From assembly GCA_030674155.1 (NCBI GenBank), contig CM060344.1, positions 28,519,673 to 28,583,672 of the forward strand: a DNA stretch of 64,000 bases, read 5' to 3'. How positions within the stretch are numbered: position 1 is the stretch's first letter; the number at the start of each line of letters is the position of its first letter. The notes beneath the pieces were generated by a model that saw only the letters and a program-made list of their open reading frames with translations, had not been told where the DNA came from and did no database searches. Position numbers and translations under genes: made by a program. This DNA is from Stramonita haemastoma. Taxonomy: Eukaryota > Mollusca > Gastropoda > Neogastropoda > Muricidae. This document shows positions 10,958 to 21,353 of this stretch, in pieces.

Positions 10958-11527
10958 GCTCGTCCACACAGCACGTATACATGTACGCACATGCACACAT
11001 TCAAATTTTAAAAAATCATAAGTGTCAAACAATGGTGTTTTTTTTGTAGTTGTGTGTGTGTGTGTGTGTGTGCATGCGTGCGTGCGTGCGTGCGTGTGTG
11101 TGTGTGTACATGCATATGTGTGTGTGTGTGTGTGTGATACAAGTAAGCCATCAAAGGCTATCCCTTTCTTTTCTAGAACAGTTAGAACACATTTTTTGAC
11201 AGGCAATAGGACCACAGAAAAAAGACAGACAAAGAAAAGCATTGGGAGTGCAAATTAATCTCAGATGAAATAGGTTGGAAAATATAGTATACATGGTTGA
11301 AGTCTTAAAAAAAGTGAATGTTTTTAGAGAGAAAAAAAAGAAAGCATATCCAGTCAAAAAATTTCATGTCAAAATTTTTTTTTCCACAGGGTACATGTGG
11401 ATTTTTTATGAGGTTTATTTCTGTGTGCAGACATTTCCTGTACACCACCATCGACATGCTGCTGGAGAGCCTTCTCCCGGAGGTCGCTGACCCTCAGTTT
11501 CAAGGCCGTTTGTTGTCCAGACCTTGA
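3973..11527 (+). CDS. SNX19-like sorting nexin, C-terminal four exons (partial gene)
   Basis: Join of exons 3973-4174, 7920-8104, 9664-9751 and 11431-11527. The product is the C-terminal nexin-C domain of the SNX13/14/19/25 group. These proteins carry PXA, PX and nexin-C modules and act at endosome/ER membranes through phosphoinositide binding. Visible hallmarks are DRWLRDTVSCLT, YYIRLLRETVWPGGK, an ILG-like MMLGADSLEGG, MESLQYSQLNKHFLY and a C-terminal LLESLLPE. The WPGG motif and the NKH-L-Y motif are family signatures. The RW-L...LRLL-E--WPGG spacing fits SNX19 best as I remember the family, but SNX25 and SNX13 are alternatives. The PX and PXA exons are not in the window. All introns are GT-AG. 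A clean reading of the domain needs two one-base corrections (near 8005-8010 and 9666-9668), so this is either a real gene with assembly indels or, less likely, a pseudogene. Confidence 0.72.
4200..4515 (+). repeat. (TGTCTTG)n-like low-complexity tract
   Basis: About 320 bp of imperfect TGTCTTGT/TGTCGTGT repeats beginning 25 bases after the exon donor. It is open in several frames on both strands, but composition alone explains that. Confidence 0.85.
4755..4862 (-). mobile_element. SINE family B, 3' fragment
   Basis: Begins with the family B end block (TGTGAGGTTCAACAGAGGTG) and includes CACCATTTAGGTACC. It is diverged and truncated, and abuts the next SINE. Confidence 0.4.
4872..5285 (+). 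mobile_element. tRNA-derived SINE, family D
   Basis: The head has A box TGGTCTAGGTGG and B box GGGTTCGTACCCC. The body includes GATGAGACGATAAACCGAGG, GCGATGCACTCTCCCGGGG and CACGCAGAGAAGTCTGCCGTG. It ends in a simple ACAAA/ATACA tail. Related copies lie near 15.2, 25.3, 55.4 and 60.4 kb. Confidence 0.8.
5370..5935 (-). mobile_element. SINE family B/C bodies, two diverged pieces
   Basis: 5370-5640 has the central body (GGCAGAACAGGTTTTAACG, GGGGAAAAATCCCCTTGAAC). 5695-5935 repeats the same body, then the minus-strand tRNA-like head (GGGAATCAAACCCAGAAC, the reverse of a GGTTTGATTCCC B box). Both are old copies inside the intron. Confidence 0.55.
6070..6455 (+). repeat. Dispersed repeat E, left arm of an inverted pair
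   Basis: About 380 bp, from CCCACTTTTCCGCT to CCTCTGGTGCAACGCGACTC. The reverse complement recurs at 8996-9370 at roughly 80% identity by eye. Shared blocks include CCTTGTAATGAAA, TCTCATTTTGTCATTTC and TATAGCCATTTCA. The class of element is unknown. Confidence 0.8.
6456..7915 (+). repeat. About 70-bp G-rich minisatellite, roughly 21 units
   Basis: Each unit reads approximately AAAGAGTTGGTTCTGTTCTG, GTCTTTCTG, a GGGGTGGGGTGGGGG block, TGATGTGATAGAGCATAACA and TATAT. The last unit merges into the exon acceptor at 7919 (GGGGTGGGGTGACAG|G). Many units meet the G-quadruplex pattern on the transcribed-sense strand. Minus-strand frames of up to 492 codons here are by-products of the array. Confidence 0.93.
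7920..8104 (+). CDS. SNX19-like gene, WPGG exon (apparent frameshift)
   Basis: Acceptor GGGGTGACAG|G, donor TTTTCCCTG|GTGAGT. The Arg codon split from the previous exon is completed by G, then WLRDTVSCLTAEERCLYYIR and LLRETVWPGG. At the run of six G (8005-8010) the frame compatible with the family moves by one base: five G would give GGKLFSSTQEEKSQEEKTAT and then RTVAKRLLLDFSL, which has the polar linker expected after WPGG. Read as written, the exon continues as a Gly/His-rich string unlike the family. Confidence 0.7.
8145..8500 (+). repeat. (CTT)n/(CTC)n polypyrimidine tract
   Basis: About 355 bp of almost pure pyrimidine on the plus strand, with (CTT), (CTC) and poly-T blocks, starting 40 bases after the exon donor. 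It gives long poly-Leu/Ser/Phe and poly-Arg/Lys/Glu frames that are not genes. Confidence 0.95.
8755..8995 (+). mobile_element. tRNA-derived SINE, family S
   Basis: The tRNA-like head has TAGCAGAGTGGTTAAGACC (A box region, Ser/Leu-like) and GGGTTCGAATCTTGG (B box). The body contains AACATGCACGTTAAAGATCC and ends near CACCCACCACTAAG. It lies directly against repeat E. Confidence 0.75.
8996..9370 (-). repeat. Dispersed repeat E, right arm of an inverted pair
   Basis: Reverse complement of 6070-6455, from GAGTCGCATTGCACCAGAGG to AGCGGAAAAGTGGGTT. With its partner it brackets exon 7920-8104. Confidence 0.8.
9410..9520 (+). mobile_element. SINE family B, 3' fragment in plus orientation
   Basis: Shows the family B 3' block in the opposite sense to most copies: TTGCATATGCAAAATGTCAC, then CATTAGTGAACCTTGAGCTC. 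Confidence 0.45.
9605..10357. repeat. (GT)n and (CA)n microsatellites around the third visible exon
   Basis: (GT)n at 9605-9645, a short (AT)n at 9779-9797, interrupted (CA)n at about 9890-10098, and pure (CA)n at about 10275-10357. The exon at 9664-9751 is embedded between them. Confidence 0.95.
9664..9751 (+). CDS. SNX19-like gene, MESLQ exon
   Basis: Acceptor GTGTTCAG|GTTCCC, donor CTGAACAA|GTCAGT. The family-like frame is LTMMLGADSLEGGVEV, then IMESLQYSQLN and two bases of a Lys codon. Continuing from the corrected frame of the previous exon needs one more C in CCC at 9666-9668 (V-P-L-T). As written, that frame meets TGA. The two apparent indels compensate each other. Confidence 0.65.
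10890..11135. repeat. (CA)n then (GT)n microsatellites
   Basis: (CA)n at about 10899-10955 and (GT)n/(GCGT)n at about 11050-11135, in opposite strand sense about 95 bp apart. Confidence 0.9.
11431..11527 (+). CDS. SNX19-like gene, terminal exon with stop
   Basis: Acceptor TTTCTGTGTGCAG|A. The split Lys codon is completed, then HFLYTTIDMLLESLLPEVAD and PQFQGRLLSRP, with stop TGA at 11525-11527. NKH-L-Y followed by an amphipathic L/I-rich helix and LLPE is the typical end of nexin-C domains, so the gene end is well supported. No polyadenylation signal close to the stop stands out. Confidence 0.72.
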
Positions 11528-12036
11528 CCTTACCAAGGTTGTTTGTTGAGACCTTGACCCCTATCACGTCACAGACGCTCGTTTCAGTAGTGCATCGATG
11601 GTTGACATTTGGAATGCTGGATCCCATTTTTCAATGGTGGCATTCTTCGAGGACGATGTCTGAGGGTTACTTAACCTTGGGTTCTTTGGTGTTGGGGGGA
11701 TTTGACTTTTTTTTTTTTTTTATTGGAAATCATTTTGAGGGCCAGTCATCAGGATCTTGTACTGTGCAATGGAACACCCCCACCCCAACACCCTCCTCTT
11801 CCCCTTCAGGATTCGTTTGGTGGTTCAATTTTGGTTCAGGGTTGTTGGGGTTTTTTTGTTGTCGTTGATTTTTTTTTTTCAAGAAGGTGGTTAAGTTGAG
11901 GGGCAGGGGGGGAGGGGGGTATTCTTGACATGAAAATCCTCTTTGCCGAGAACCATCACGCCATCCAGTTTTTTGTGTGTGCAGAACACTTTATTCTTCA
12001 GGGACATGTTCATAGGCTCTCAAATCCTGGAAATTT

Positions 12037-12135
12037 TTTCTGTGAGAGTCAGATATTGCCACAGGAAGTTTTCTGTGCTGAATCAGATTTGGCCACTGGA
12101 AATGTCTTATGTGAGTCAGATTTGGCAATTGATAA
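12037..12135 (+). repeat. 33-bp minisatellite, short array (three units)
   Basis: Three units of the type GAGTCAGATTTGGCCACAGG plus about 13 bases. The same unit forms a longer array at 22195-22465. Confidence 0.8.
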
Positions 12136-12339
12136 AAAAAAAAAAAAAATTTTAAGTCATGATATGAACTCAAGACAGGAGATTGGAACATGGTGTTTTC
12201 ATGGCTTCACTGACTGTTGTATGAAAGATATCCCGTCTGCTTGTTGGTGCTCTGAAAGGGACAATATGATGTGCATTTAAATAAATAAAAAAAATTCCTG
12301 ACTTGCTATGCTTGTACAGTATTTTGTTATCATTCTTTT

Positions 12340-12835
12340 TTCCTAGGCCACTGCTCTCAGGTTTACCAGTGGTGAGATTTTTGTGTGTGCAACCAGTCCC
12401 CCCCCCCCCCACCCACCCAACCACCACCACTACCATTATTTAGGTAGCTGCATTCCAAATTCGGGAATGGTATCTAAACACACACCTCTGTGCATGCGTT
12501 TTTGAAATTTTGTCATCTGTTCATACTGACATGAAATGACCTACTCTTCTGAAAAGTGTCAGAGGTTTTAAACATGTACACAAGATGGGGCCTTGGTTTA
12601 TAGTTTCATCTACCTACTCTTCTGAAAGATGCCAGAGGTTTAACGTGTGCACAAGATGTTCTGCGTGCATTCTCACACTGGGCCTTTGTTTATAGTCTCA
12701 TCAGAAGAACTTTGACATTCAGTGTGATTTTCTCGTCAAACTGGGAAGAAAGGGCAAGGCTGGGAATTGAACCCAGAACGTCATGGTTTACTTTGTTAGG
12801 CAGGTGAACATCTGAACCATCTGCCACCCTCCTTC
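12340..12835 (-). mobile_element. SINE family B, near full length
   Basis: In minus sense: a tRNA-like head (reverse complement of GAACCATCTGCCACC and of GGGAATTGAACCCAGAACG), a body with the reverse complements of TGACATTCAGTGTGATTTTC and TAGTTTCATCTACC, a poly-C tract at about 12397-12410, and a 3' block near CTCAGGTTTACCAGTGGTGA. Length is about 495 bp. Confidence 0.75.
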
Positions 12836-12839
12836 TTGC

Positions 12840-13449
12840 ACAGTATTGAAAACCATAGTGTGTATGTGCATGTGTGCTGTTTTGTTTTTCTTTTCAAATA
12901 CAGATACTCTGTTTGTGTATGTGTTATTTTGTCAGACACCAGAAGATTCTTCACTGCTTTTCAGATTAATGGAGGGATAAGTTGTAGTTGCTCTGGGCAA
13001 AAAACAACAACAAAAAAAACCAGTTAATCTGGGCAACAGTTAAAGTACATAAATGCAAAAGCATGTGCAAACTCATCAAAGTTCATAATGCTTCCTAAAA
13101 ATGAGTGTGCATTGTATGGTAGAGATTTTTAAGTCAAGTCTCAAGTCAAATACTTCAAGAGAGAAAGCACTTATATGAACTCATTAAAACAATGTCATTT
13201 TTTGTATACATTAATTAATTGAGTTGTTCAGATCCACACCACAGGCTTTGTAGTTTTGTACTTTACTACACCAAAATGTGCAATGCTTGACAGACGTGAA
13301 AATACAGTGAACCGAAATATGTTTTCTTGTACCTGAATTTCTCTGGTTTTCTGATGATGATAAAGAATCGGTATTCTGTATTGGTCAGTTTTGGGGGGGG
13401 GGGGGGGGGGGGGGGGGTTGTGGGGTGTTATTTTTTTGGTTGTTTTTTT
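12840..13449. other. No gene seen; poly-G tract at 13386-13418
   Basis: Unique-looking AT-rich sequence with a pure G run of about 32 bases. I see no supported coding region. Confidence 0.5.
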
Positions 13450-14907
13450 CCCTATTCTATCACAAAGAGGACCATGTGTTTGCAGTTGGATTTCTTGCGT
13501 TAACATTTCAGGCTGGAGAATTTCCAAGAACTGGCTTGACATGTGAATTATGAGACATCATCGTCGTTTTCATGTAGTTACAAAATGTCTATGCTTTTTA
13601 CAAAACACTGCTGTGACAGAAATCTTTAGAACTACATTCCTCTGATGTATTACTGCACTTTGTGATCAGAATTGTGTGAGTAGTGATATTGTATCAAGTT
13701 CTTACTTACTCGAATGATGTTCTGGGTCAAGAAGGAAGTTTCGTGTCCAAAAGTGTCATTTTTAGTCAACTTATTTGTTTCATCAGACCGTGAACATTGT
13801 TAATTTTATTCAAAATGTTTTGCGGTTTGAGCGGAACACATGACGGCATGTGGAAAGTATTTTTAACGGCAATTTATGAATTGACTCATCACTGGTAAAC
13901 TCGGAGTAAACTCATTGTATTTATGGATGCAGCAAATATGTCGATATGTGCTTGTATGTCTGGATGTATGTGTGTGTGTGTGCATTTGTAAAGAACTTGT
14001 TCTGTAATTATATTCGCAACAGTGATTTGAAAACAGTTTGACAGAACTTGGGTTTCAGCTGTACAAACTGGCCAGTGGTCACAAAACATCTAACTTTCCT
14101 GCAGGGGCATGTATGTGTTTGTATATATATGTATATGTATGTATGTATATGGATGATTGATAGTTATCCTGTGATCTCATTTATAAAAGAAACCACACAA
14201 CCGTATTAGTGAAGGCATGTGTGAACAGAATCATCAGGAGATGCATTCCAGCACTGCCAGGTGACTAGGTATGCAGTGAACTGGACGACTAGAAAGGTGG
14301 TAGTGTCCGTTTATTTTGGGAAGGGGGGGGGGGGGGGGGGGGGGGGGGCAGCACTCTTAATGTTGGGGAGACTAGGACCTTAATAGTTTTTATGTATATG
14401 TGTGAACTGTGATCCTTCAAGTACGGATTTATGAACATGAGAGAAAATTGATCAGTTGTGAACAAGCATTGCATGCTGAAAATACAGTTGAAAATATAAT
14501 GGAGATGTTTATTCTTTTGTAAGCCTTTATCTTAGAAAACTTTATGCAAATAGATAAAATTTGTATACCCTATAGTTAATATAAAGGAAGTTATAAAAAA
14601 CAACAACAACAAACAAACAAAAAACCCAATTTGAACTGAGAAGGTTGTCTGTAAACGTTGTCTCGATATAATACCTTGTACTTACATCGCAAATACCGGA
14701 CACTATAAAACATAGAAAACATCAAGACATTCAACAATATCTTGTACTTATTTCAGAAATACTTGACAACATGAAACAAAGCGACTTCAAGAAAAGAAAA
14801 TAAAGGGTTTCCTGACTGCCTGATGTAAGAAAAAGGATATCACCAGAGGCGTGTGCTTATATCGACTTGTTCAGCTGTGAAAGAGATCTGAAAACTTTCT
14901 GACAACA
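13450..14907. other. Clean counterpart of 1-1526
   Basis: Same sequence as the degraded window start, but with normal composition, short (GT)n and (ATGT)n tracts and a poly-G run at 14325-14348. No coding region or tRNA-like head was recognised. It may be single-copy sequence duplicated only by mis-assembly. Confidence 0.7.
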
Positions 14908-15239
14908 AGTGTTACACAGTATCAATCAGGTATTGTCAGCGAGTCTTGACGTTGCTCTGTGTGAGATGGTGCACATGAATCTGAAATTCCAAACATGAAT
15001 ATATCTTTTTTTTTTTTTTAGAGCTTTGGGAACCAGAATTCTTTTAGAGGTGATGGTGTGTGACCCCCACAGCCAACACAAGTTGATGGCACTGTACTCA
15101 CAAACGCCATGCTTTCACCAACTGGAGGGTGCGTTTTAAGTATCATTGTACTTGCATTAGATTTCTCTCTGAGTGTGATTTTCAGGCTGGGGTTTTTTCT
15201 CTGGGAGAGTGCATTGCCGCTGTATTGTGCCACTTGCTT

Positions 15240-15600
15240 ATTTTTTCATTTTCTGTGTGCTTGAATATGGAGTATTGGTTTGGGTACTAATCTTTTTTGA
15301 TGAGACAGTATACTAAGGTTCCATGTGCAGCAGGCATTTAGCACATGTAGAAGAAAACCCTGAGCAACAAGAGAGTTGTCCATGACAAAATTCTGTAGAA
15401 GAAAAAAAACACGTAAGCTAACATTCTCATAGGGAAGCAGAAACAGATGCAGATAGGAATTTTTTCTTAAAAAATGGGTGGCACTGCTCTTGTGGCGATG
15501 CACTCTCCTTGGGGAGAGCGAGCCAAATTTCACACAAAGAAATCTGCTATGAATGAAAGTTGTGTACAATTACAATACAGTACAATACAATGCAATGTCA
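15240..15600 (+). mobile_element. SINE family D, 5'-damaged copy
   Basis: Shares with the 4872 copy: GATGAGACAGTATACTAAGG, GCGATGCACTCTCCTTGGGG, CACACAAAGAAATCTGCTATG and the tail ACAATACAGTACAATACAAT. The tRNA head is not clear. Confidence 0.7.
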
Positions 15601-15849
15601 TTTATTGGGGGGGGGGGGGGGGGGGGAGCGTCAGAAGTTAGTGGTTTATCTTTGTTTTGAATTATAAGATATGCTCTCCTGTGTAAGAAATGCTCTGTTG
15701 TGTGTACATAGTCATAAACATGGCCCTGTGCTCATGTCGTATTTGTTCATATGTATGTCACTGGGATGTAAGATACCAAATGTGTGTATTTGGCAAGTCA
15801 CAGATATGGTCGAACACTATTCTTTTTTTTTCTTTCTTTTTTTGTCAAA

Positions 15850-15932
15850 TGCTCAAGACTGCATCTATTGTTGTCTTGTGAGCGAAAATGCGTTGCACTG
15901 CCGTTAAGCGCCTGACAAGTCAGGCCCTGCAC
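15850..15932 (-). mobile_element. Family P fragment
   Basis: Carries GCGTTGCACTGCCGTTAAGC and GCCTGACAAGTCAGGCCCTG in the plus reading, as in the copy at 1895. Confidence 0.6.
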
Positions 15933-15934
15933 AT

Positions 15935-17135
15935 TTGACTTCAGCGTTAACAATATTCTTAATGTGTGTGCAGTCTTCTTCTTAAAAAAAAAAACAGAAA
16001 AAAAGTTCAGATCGTTGAAATTGATGTCCAAGATTTATTTATTATGTCTCTGAAGTTGACCAACATTCATGTGTGACTTGACTTGTCAGATTTTTCTTAC
16101 AGTTATATGATGGCAATATTGTAGATAATTATCATCCAAAATTATATCTGCTCTTTGGTGTGGATTTTCTCTGTTCGGGTAGCTTATAGCTGATCGTTGT
16201 AAAGAATTATATTTTTATCGATATCGCTTCAAAAAAAAATATACTGTGAAGTAGATATAGAACACAATAAGTGGGCTTTTCTTATGTGATGATTGGGTTT
16301 TTGCCTTATTTATGGAAATGAATGTGTCGTTTACATGAAGAAAATGGATTTTCTTTTTTTAGCCATAAAGTTATGTACATATGGAAATTGCATGTTTTTG
16401 TTTGGGGTTTTTTTTTGGGGGGGGGGATTTTTGGGGGGGGGGGGTTGGAGGTTTTTTGTTGTTGCTAACCTTTCAAAAAATGGATTTAGTCAGTGAGTGG
16501 GTTTTGGTTAACTAGGAGGAGGCATACATTGGTCTTAAGATTTGTCGAAAAATTATATCAGAACATTTTGGAAGCACTGCTGTAGTTCTTATTCTTTATA
16601 TTATCATTTGGTATTATTTTGGTATTCTTTATATCATTATTATTTTTGGGGGAGGGGTTGCTTGATTTGTTTGGTTTCCTAAAAAGAAAAAAGAAGAAAT
16701 TAAGGTGATATTGAAGTCTTGAGGCAAGATCATTATAACTACAGACAACAAATTTCATCCTTTACGTAGTTATTCTTTTATTTTGAGGATAATGAAGAAA
16801 GCACTTATGTGGGGGGATTGTTTTTTTTACATCCAGTCCCCTGTGTGCATGTGGTTTGGTAAATTTTGTCATCCTTTCCTGAACCAGTAAGAGTGGCAAG
16901 TACATAGTATGCTCGGGTTTCAGTTTGGTTTGCTGCTGCTGCTTTTTCTTCTTTCTTTTAAAAAATTTTTTTTTTTACAGTTTAAAAAATAGAAGAGGTA
17001 AGGTACTGTGTCGTTTAATGTGAATGGAATTGTTTCAAGGTTAACATTGTACAGTATTTGAAGGGATTGATATCTGTGAAGTTTGGACTTGAAGTGACTG
17101 TTCATGCTAAAGGTTTTTTAGTTGTTTTTTTTCCA
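15935..17135. other. No gene seen
   Basis: AT-rich sequence with T-, G- and A-runs (for example poly-G at 16417-16444). I found no exon, tRNA-like box pair or tandem array. Confidence 0.5.
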
Positions 17136-17139
17136 TTCC

Positions 17140-17560
17140 TCGGCTAGAGCTCCAAGGTTCACCAGTGGTGAGATTTTTGTGTATGCAACCATTCTGGCCT
17201 CCCACCCCCACCCCCACCCCACCCCACCCCACCCCACCATTTAGGTAGATGCATTTGGGGATGGGATGGTGTCTAAACACAACACCTGTGTACCCCCAAA
17301 AAATTTGATCAGCTGCTCCTCCTAGCACAAAATGGCCTGCTCTTCCAAAAGGTGAAAAGGGTTTTTAACGCATGCACAATATGCTATGCATGCATTCACA
17401 CACAGGGCTTTGGTTTAAAGTTTCATCTGAAGGACTTTTGACATTCACTTTGATTTTTATGTAAAACTGGGAAGGAAGAGCAAGACTGGGAATCAAACCC
17501 AGAACCTCATGGTTTACTTGTTGGCCGACAAACGTCTTAACCGTCCTGCCACCTTCCCAT
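17140..17560 (-). mobile_element. SINE family B, near full length
   Basis: Same order as 12340-12835. The internal C tract has become a (CCCCA)n block at 17203-17237, and the tRNA-like head is at the right end (CAAACCCAGAACCTCATGG, reverse sense). Confidence 0.75.
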
Positions 17561-17577
17561 TTGTGCTAGTTTTTTGG

Positions 17578-17770
17578 TTGTTGCATGTTTCCCAGCTTAA
17601 CAGCCTGGGGGTCACCCAGAATGTGCACTCTTGACTCACTCATCCCACCTGGGAATCACTGTGGGATCGAAATAGCACACGGAACGAGAAGTTTGCGTGT
17701 ATGACTGTTTTCAAGAACCTCGCCATATAGGCAGCCATACTCCGACTTCAGAGGATTTGTTTTGCTCCTT
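17578..17770 (+). repeat. Dispersed repeat Q
   Basis: Contains CAGCTTAACAGCCTGGGGGT, CACCCAGAATGTGCACTC, CCTGGGAATCACTGTGGGAT, GAGAAGTTTGCGTGTATGAC and CAGCCATACTCCGACTTCAG. Further copies are at 24525-24730 (+) and 45400-45605 (-). The class is unknown. Confidence 0.65.
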
Positions 17771-20183
17771 AATAGAAGAGTGCAGGTTGTTATGGTAAGA
17801 GCTTGTTATGGCTGAAGGCAATCTCAACGTAACATTTTACATCATAACAACATGTCAGTGTAGGCCTGGGTACTTAGCTTACATCAGTAACTGACAACAC
17901 TTTTTGCCCTGGGCCAGTGCTAGTTTTGATAGTGAGGGGTTGTGGCAGCAGTCCTGCTATGGCCTTTATCAACAGCAGGAAATGTGAAATAATGCTTGAA
18001 AAAATTATGTGGAGGATATGATGAAAAAAAGTTTTTTAAAAAAAAACAACAAAAACTGCAGTAGTTTCCAGCAATGGTTGGTTGTTTGTTGTTGTTGTTG
18101 GCTTTTTTTTTTGGGGGGGGGGTGTTTGGTTGGGGAGTTTTTAGCTTTTTTTTGGGGGGGGGGGGGGGGGGGGGGTTGTTTATTTGTTTTTTGTTGGGAT
18201 TTTTATTTTGGGGGGGGGGATAGTTTGTTTTCAGCAATATATTGATTGTGACAGTGAAGATGTTTTGCCGCTGTGTTTTGTGTCCGCTTTATGACAGTGT
18301 TATGTTGTTGTGACTTTGAGAACATTCTGTTCTGTGTCTGTGATATTGTTGTGATGACGATAATACTGTTGTTGCTTTTAATGGATTTTTTTTTTTTTAA
18401 TCCAAAAAAGGAATAAGCGTGCATGATATGATACTTTACATCCATTCTACAAAAAAAAAAAGGAACAATTAAGTAACTTCAAAAACAGAAAATCGGGTCA
18501 GACAGGAACTGTGAAAAGTGTAGCATGATATATCAAGTCGAGTAAAAAATTTTACAAGTTGATGAAATAGAAGAATAGGTTAATTTGTTGTTGAGACAGA
18601 TCAACTAACAGAGAGAACAGGGCACACTTAGTGACAGACAACACTGGACAGATGGTGTTGTTGTTGTTTTTTTTAAAGAAATAGAGACAGATAAAACACA
18701 GAAAGGTGGGTTTTTTTTTTTTTAAGTTATTTGTTTTTGTTTAGGATTTTTTGTTTAAGATTCTTTTCTTACAGATGGAAAGTTGGGCATGTGACCATGC
18801 ATACAGTGGGGTCATATGAGACAACAAAGAAGAATGTGTAATTGTTGTTTGTTTTTTGTTGATTATACTCTGTTGTGTGTTTGCTGAAAAAATCCAGACT
18901 GTTAGGAATCCTACAGAAATGTCGATCCCTCTGTCGTTATGAAGAGCACCTTCATATTCTGGAGAAGAAGAAAAAATCCATACCTCCCCAAATTCCTCTT
19001 TTCTATCACTCACTTTATTGCTTTTGTATCGTTTTTCTGTCAATATCTTGTTTCTTGCTGTCTGATTATGTCTGTGTACTGTCATTGGTTTTTTTGGAGA
19101 AATTCATTCTACAGATCTGATATTGAAAGCTTTCATTGTTACATGCTTTTTCTTCTGGAAATGGATGGATGAACTCGGGATGCATTAACCTTTTTTCCTT
19201 TTTTTTGTCTTTCTTTTGTGTGTGTTATGTATACTGGGTATTTTAACACTTTTTTTTTTTTTAAGATATACTTTCAGTGTTCTTGGTCATGTTTTAGTTA
19301 TTGGGGTGGTTGTCCTTGGTGATAGGTGCGGTATGTTTGCCTATAAATGCTGGGCCCATATGTTCACCTATAAATACTAGGCTGATATGTCTGCCTATAA
19401 ATGCTAGGCTTATACTCTGTTTTTGTTTGTATCCATTATATTATACTACTCCATTTTCTCTTTGAGTTTTGTTAAAGATTTTCAAACTGGTTGTTGGCTG
19501 GCCTTTGGGTTTTGATTTGTCATCAATTTTTTTTTTTTTTTTTCAAATTTGAACAGGATGTCAGCCCAAATTTGGCTCTTTTAGTCAGCTAGGCTATAAG
19601 GGGAAAAACAGAGATAGAGAAAATAAAGTAGTCAGTTCAAAATCTGAAACTTAGTGTGGCTCCTCTTTCTGCTGTGGGGTGTTTGTTAAAGATTGCAATT
19701 TTTTGTTTAGGTTGTTGTTTCTCAGTTAGGCTCTGAGATTCACCAATGGCAAGATTTTGCATATGCAACTGTTTTTGTTCTCCATGAAGGTAGCTATATT
19801 TCACCTTCGGGGATAGATTGCAAATGATGAAACAAGGATTGTACCAGCATAATCAGTTTGATGCCAGTAAACTAGCTTCGTGATAGAAAAGTGACAAACA
19901 GAAAAATGGGTTTTGGTTTTTGGTTTCGTTCTTTGTGTGTCTCTGGGGATGTTGTATACTATTTTTTTGGTTACTTTTTTTATTTCTTATTCAAACTTCA
20001 GTATTTAGTAATGTTGAGTCACAAACTTTCTGCGTGAAGGGCTTTGTAAGGAAAAGAATTTTCCAAAGCTCTCAAATGAGAACATTCATCTACCTCCCCC
20101 CCCCCCCCCCCCCCCCCCCTCCTTCCCATTCCTACTTCCTTGTCTAGCTTAACTGTTTCAGCTCCGTCATTTTAAGGATAAAC
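17771..20183. other. No gene seen; one SINE B fragment at 19715-19830
   Basis: T-rich sequence with several poly-T and poly-G runs. A short family B 3' block (CTCTGAGATTCACCAATGGC) is at about 19730. Three near-repeats of TATAAATGCTAGGC-type sequence occur at about 19340-19410. No supported exon. Confidence 0.5.
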
Positions 20184-20195
20184 ATTATCAACCTG

Positions 20196-20488
20196 GGCAC
20201 GGGGTAGCTCAGTGGTCAGAGCACTCACTTTCCCCAAGCCAAGGTTAAGCAGCATCAAGTGTGGTTACTAATTGGATGGGTGACCATTCGCGCGCCTTGG
20301 CTTCAGTACAGTACCCCCAGTTCACCCAGCTGTAAATGGGCACCTGCCCTCTTTAGGGTCAGGGAACGTAAAGCAGCAAGGGAAAGGAGATGGGCGCTGC
20401 CCTCAATATGCTGGCCCATAGAAAAGCTGAGGTCTCTGATGCCTTGGTCCCCTATGACCACCTAGGTTATGGGACACCTTTACCTTTT
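20196..20488 (+). mobile_element. Chimeric tRNA/5S rRNA-derived SINE with 12-bp TSD
   Basis: Flanked by perfect 12-bp repeats ATTATCAACCTG at 20184-20195 and 20489-20500. The first about 40 bases read as a tRNA 5' half (GGGGTAGCTCAGTGGTCAGA, A box). From about 20240 the sequence follows the internal control region of 5S rRNA: AAGGTTAAGCAGCATC, then TGGTTACTAATTGGATGGGT and GACC. The remaining 190 bp are an unrecognised body ending in ACACCTTTACCTTTT. This is a polymerase III type retroelement, and the intact flanks imply recent insertion. Confidence 0.85.
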
Positions 20489-20500
20489 ATTATCAACCTG

Positions 20501-21036
20501 TCCATTCATTTCTAGGTATTTTGGACATCATTTTATGAAAAGTGATCTAATTAGGAACTAAGAAGAAATATTCCATATTACAATGACATCAACAAATTCT
20601 AGAATAACATCTGATAAACTACACCTTGGTTTCGTCCAAGGTATAAAAAAAAAAAAGGGGGGGGGGGGGGGTGGGAGAAAGCTGTCAGGATTTTAAAACT
20701 CACTGTAGGCCACCTTTCGGGATCTTCAACCTAGCTGTTCTGGGGGGAAAAAAATTAAAATTAAAAAAACGATTTTTTTTTTAAAAATTGGACAGATAAA
20801 AAAAAAAAATTTTCAAAAATACCTGAGCTGTTCTGGAGTCAGAATGTGTTGGCTGAGGCCAGTAGGCAGACATCCTGCAGAGGTGGGGGTGGGGTTTGGG
20901 GGGGGTGGGGGTGGGGTTTCCATCGTGCATAGCTACAACCACAGGAGAAGATCAGGCACCACGCATTCTACCCAATATAGGGAGGGAACTCTCAGAAGAA
21001 GAAGAAGAAGAAGAGTGATTTTTTGTTGTTGGTACT
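20501..21036. other. No gene seen
   Basis: Poly-A/poly-G runs near 20642-20672, a GGGGTGG-rich segment at 20885-20920 and a short (GAA)n at 20995-21014. The segment just before the (GAA)n resembles the end of a diverged repeat. Confidence 0.45.
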
Positions 21037-21048
21037 ATGGTATTGATT

Positions 21049-21341
21049 GCCGCGGTAGTCTAGTGGTCAGGGCGCTGGACTCGTAATCTAAAGGTTGCGG
21101 GTTCAATCCCAGCTTTCCGCTATGGCGTTGTGCCCTTGGAAAAGGCACTTTACGGCTATTTTCTCACCCCACCCAGGTGTAAAAAGGGTACCAACCTTGT
21201 GTTGGGGGTTAACCCTGCGATAGACTGGCGTCCTATCCAGGGGGGAGTCTATGACTCTCAGTCGCTTAACGCCACAGAAATCGGGATAGGCACCAGCCTG
21301 ATGAGCCTTAGGCTCTGGACAGACTTTAACTAAACTAACTA
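21049..21341 (+). mobile_element. tRNA-derived SINE, family A (full length)
   Basis: 293 bp with perfect 12-bp duplications ATGGTATTGATT at 21037-21048 and 21342-21353. A box is TAGTCTAGTGG, the anticodon-like loop is CTCGTAA (Thr-CGT-like), and B box is GGGTTCAATCCC. It ends in a TTTAACTAAACTAACT tail. Confidence 0.92.
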
Positions 21342-21353
21342 ATGGTATTGATT

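Noticed and set aside
21049..21125. Possible functional tRNA-Thr gene
   Set aside because: The same sequence heads five 290-bp SINEs with target duplications, and acceptor-stem pairing is not maintained.
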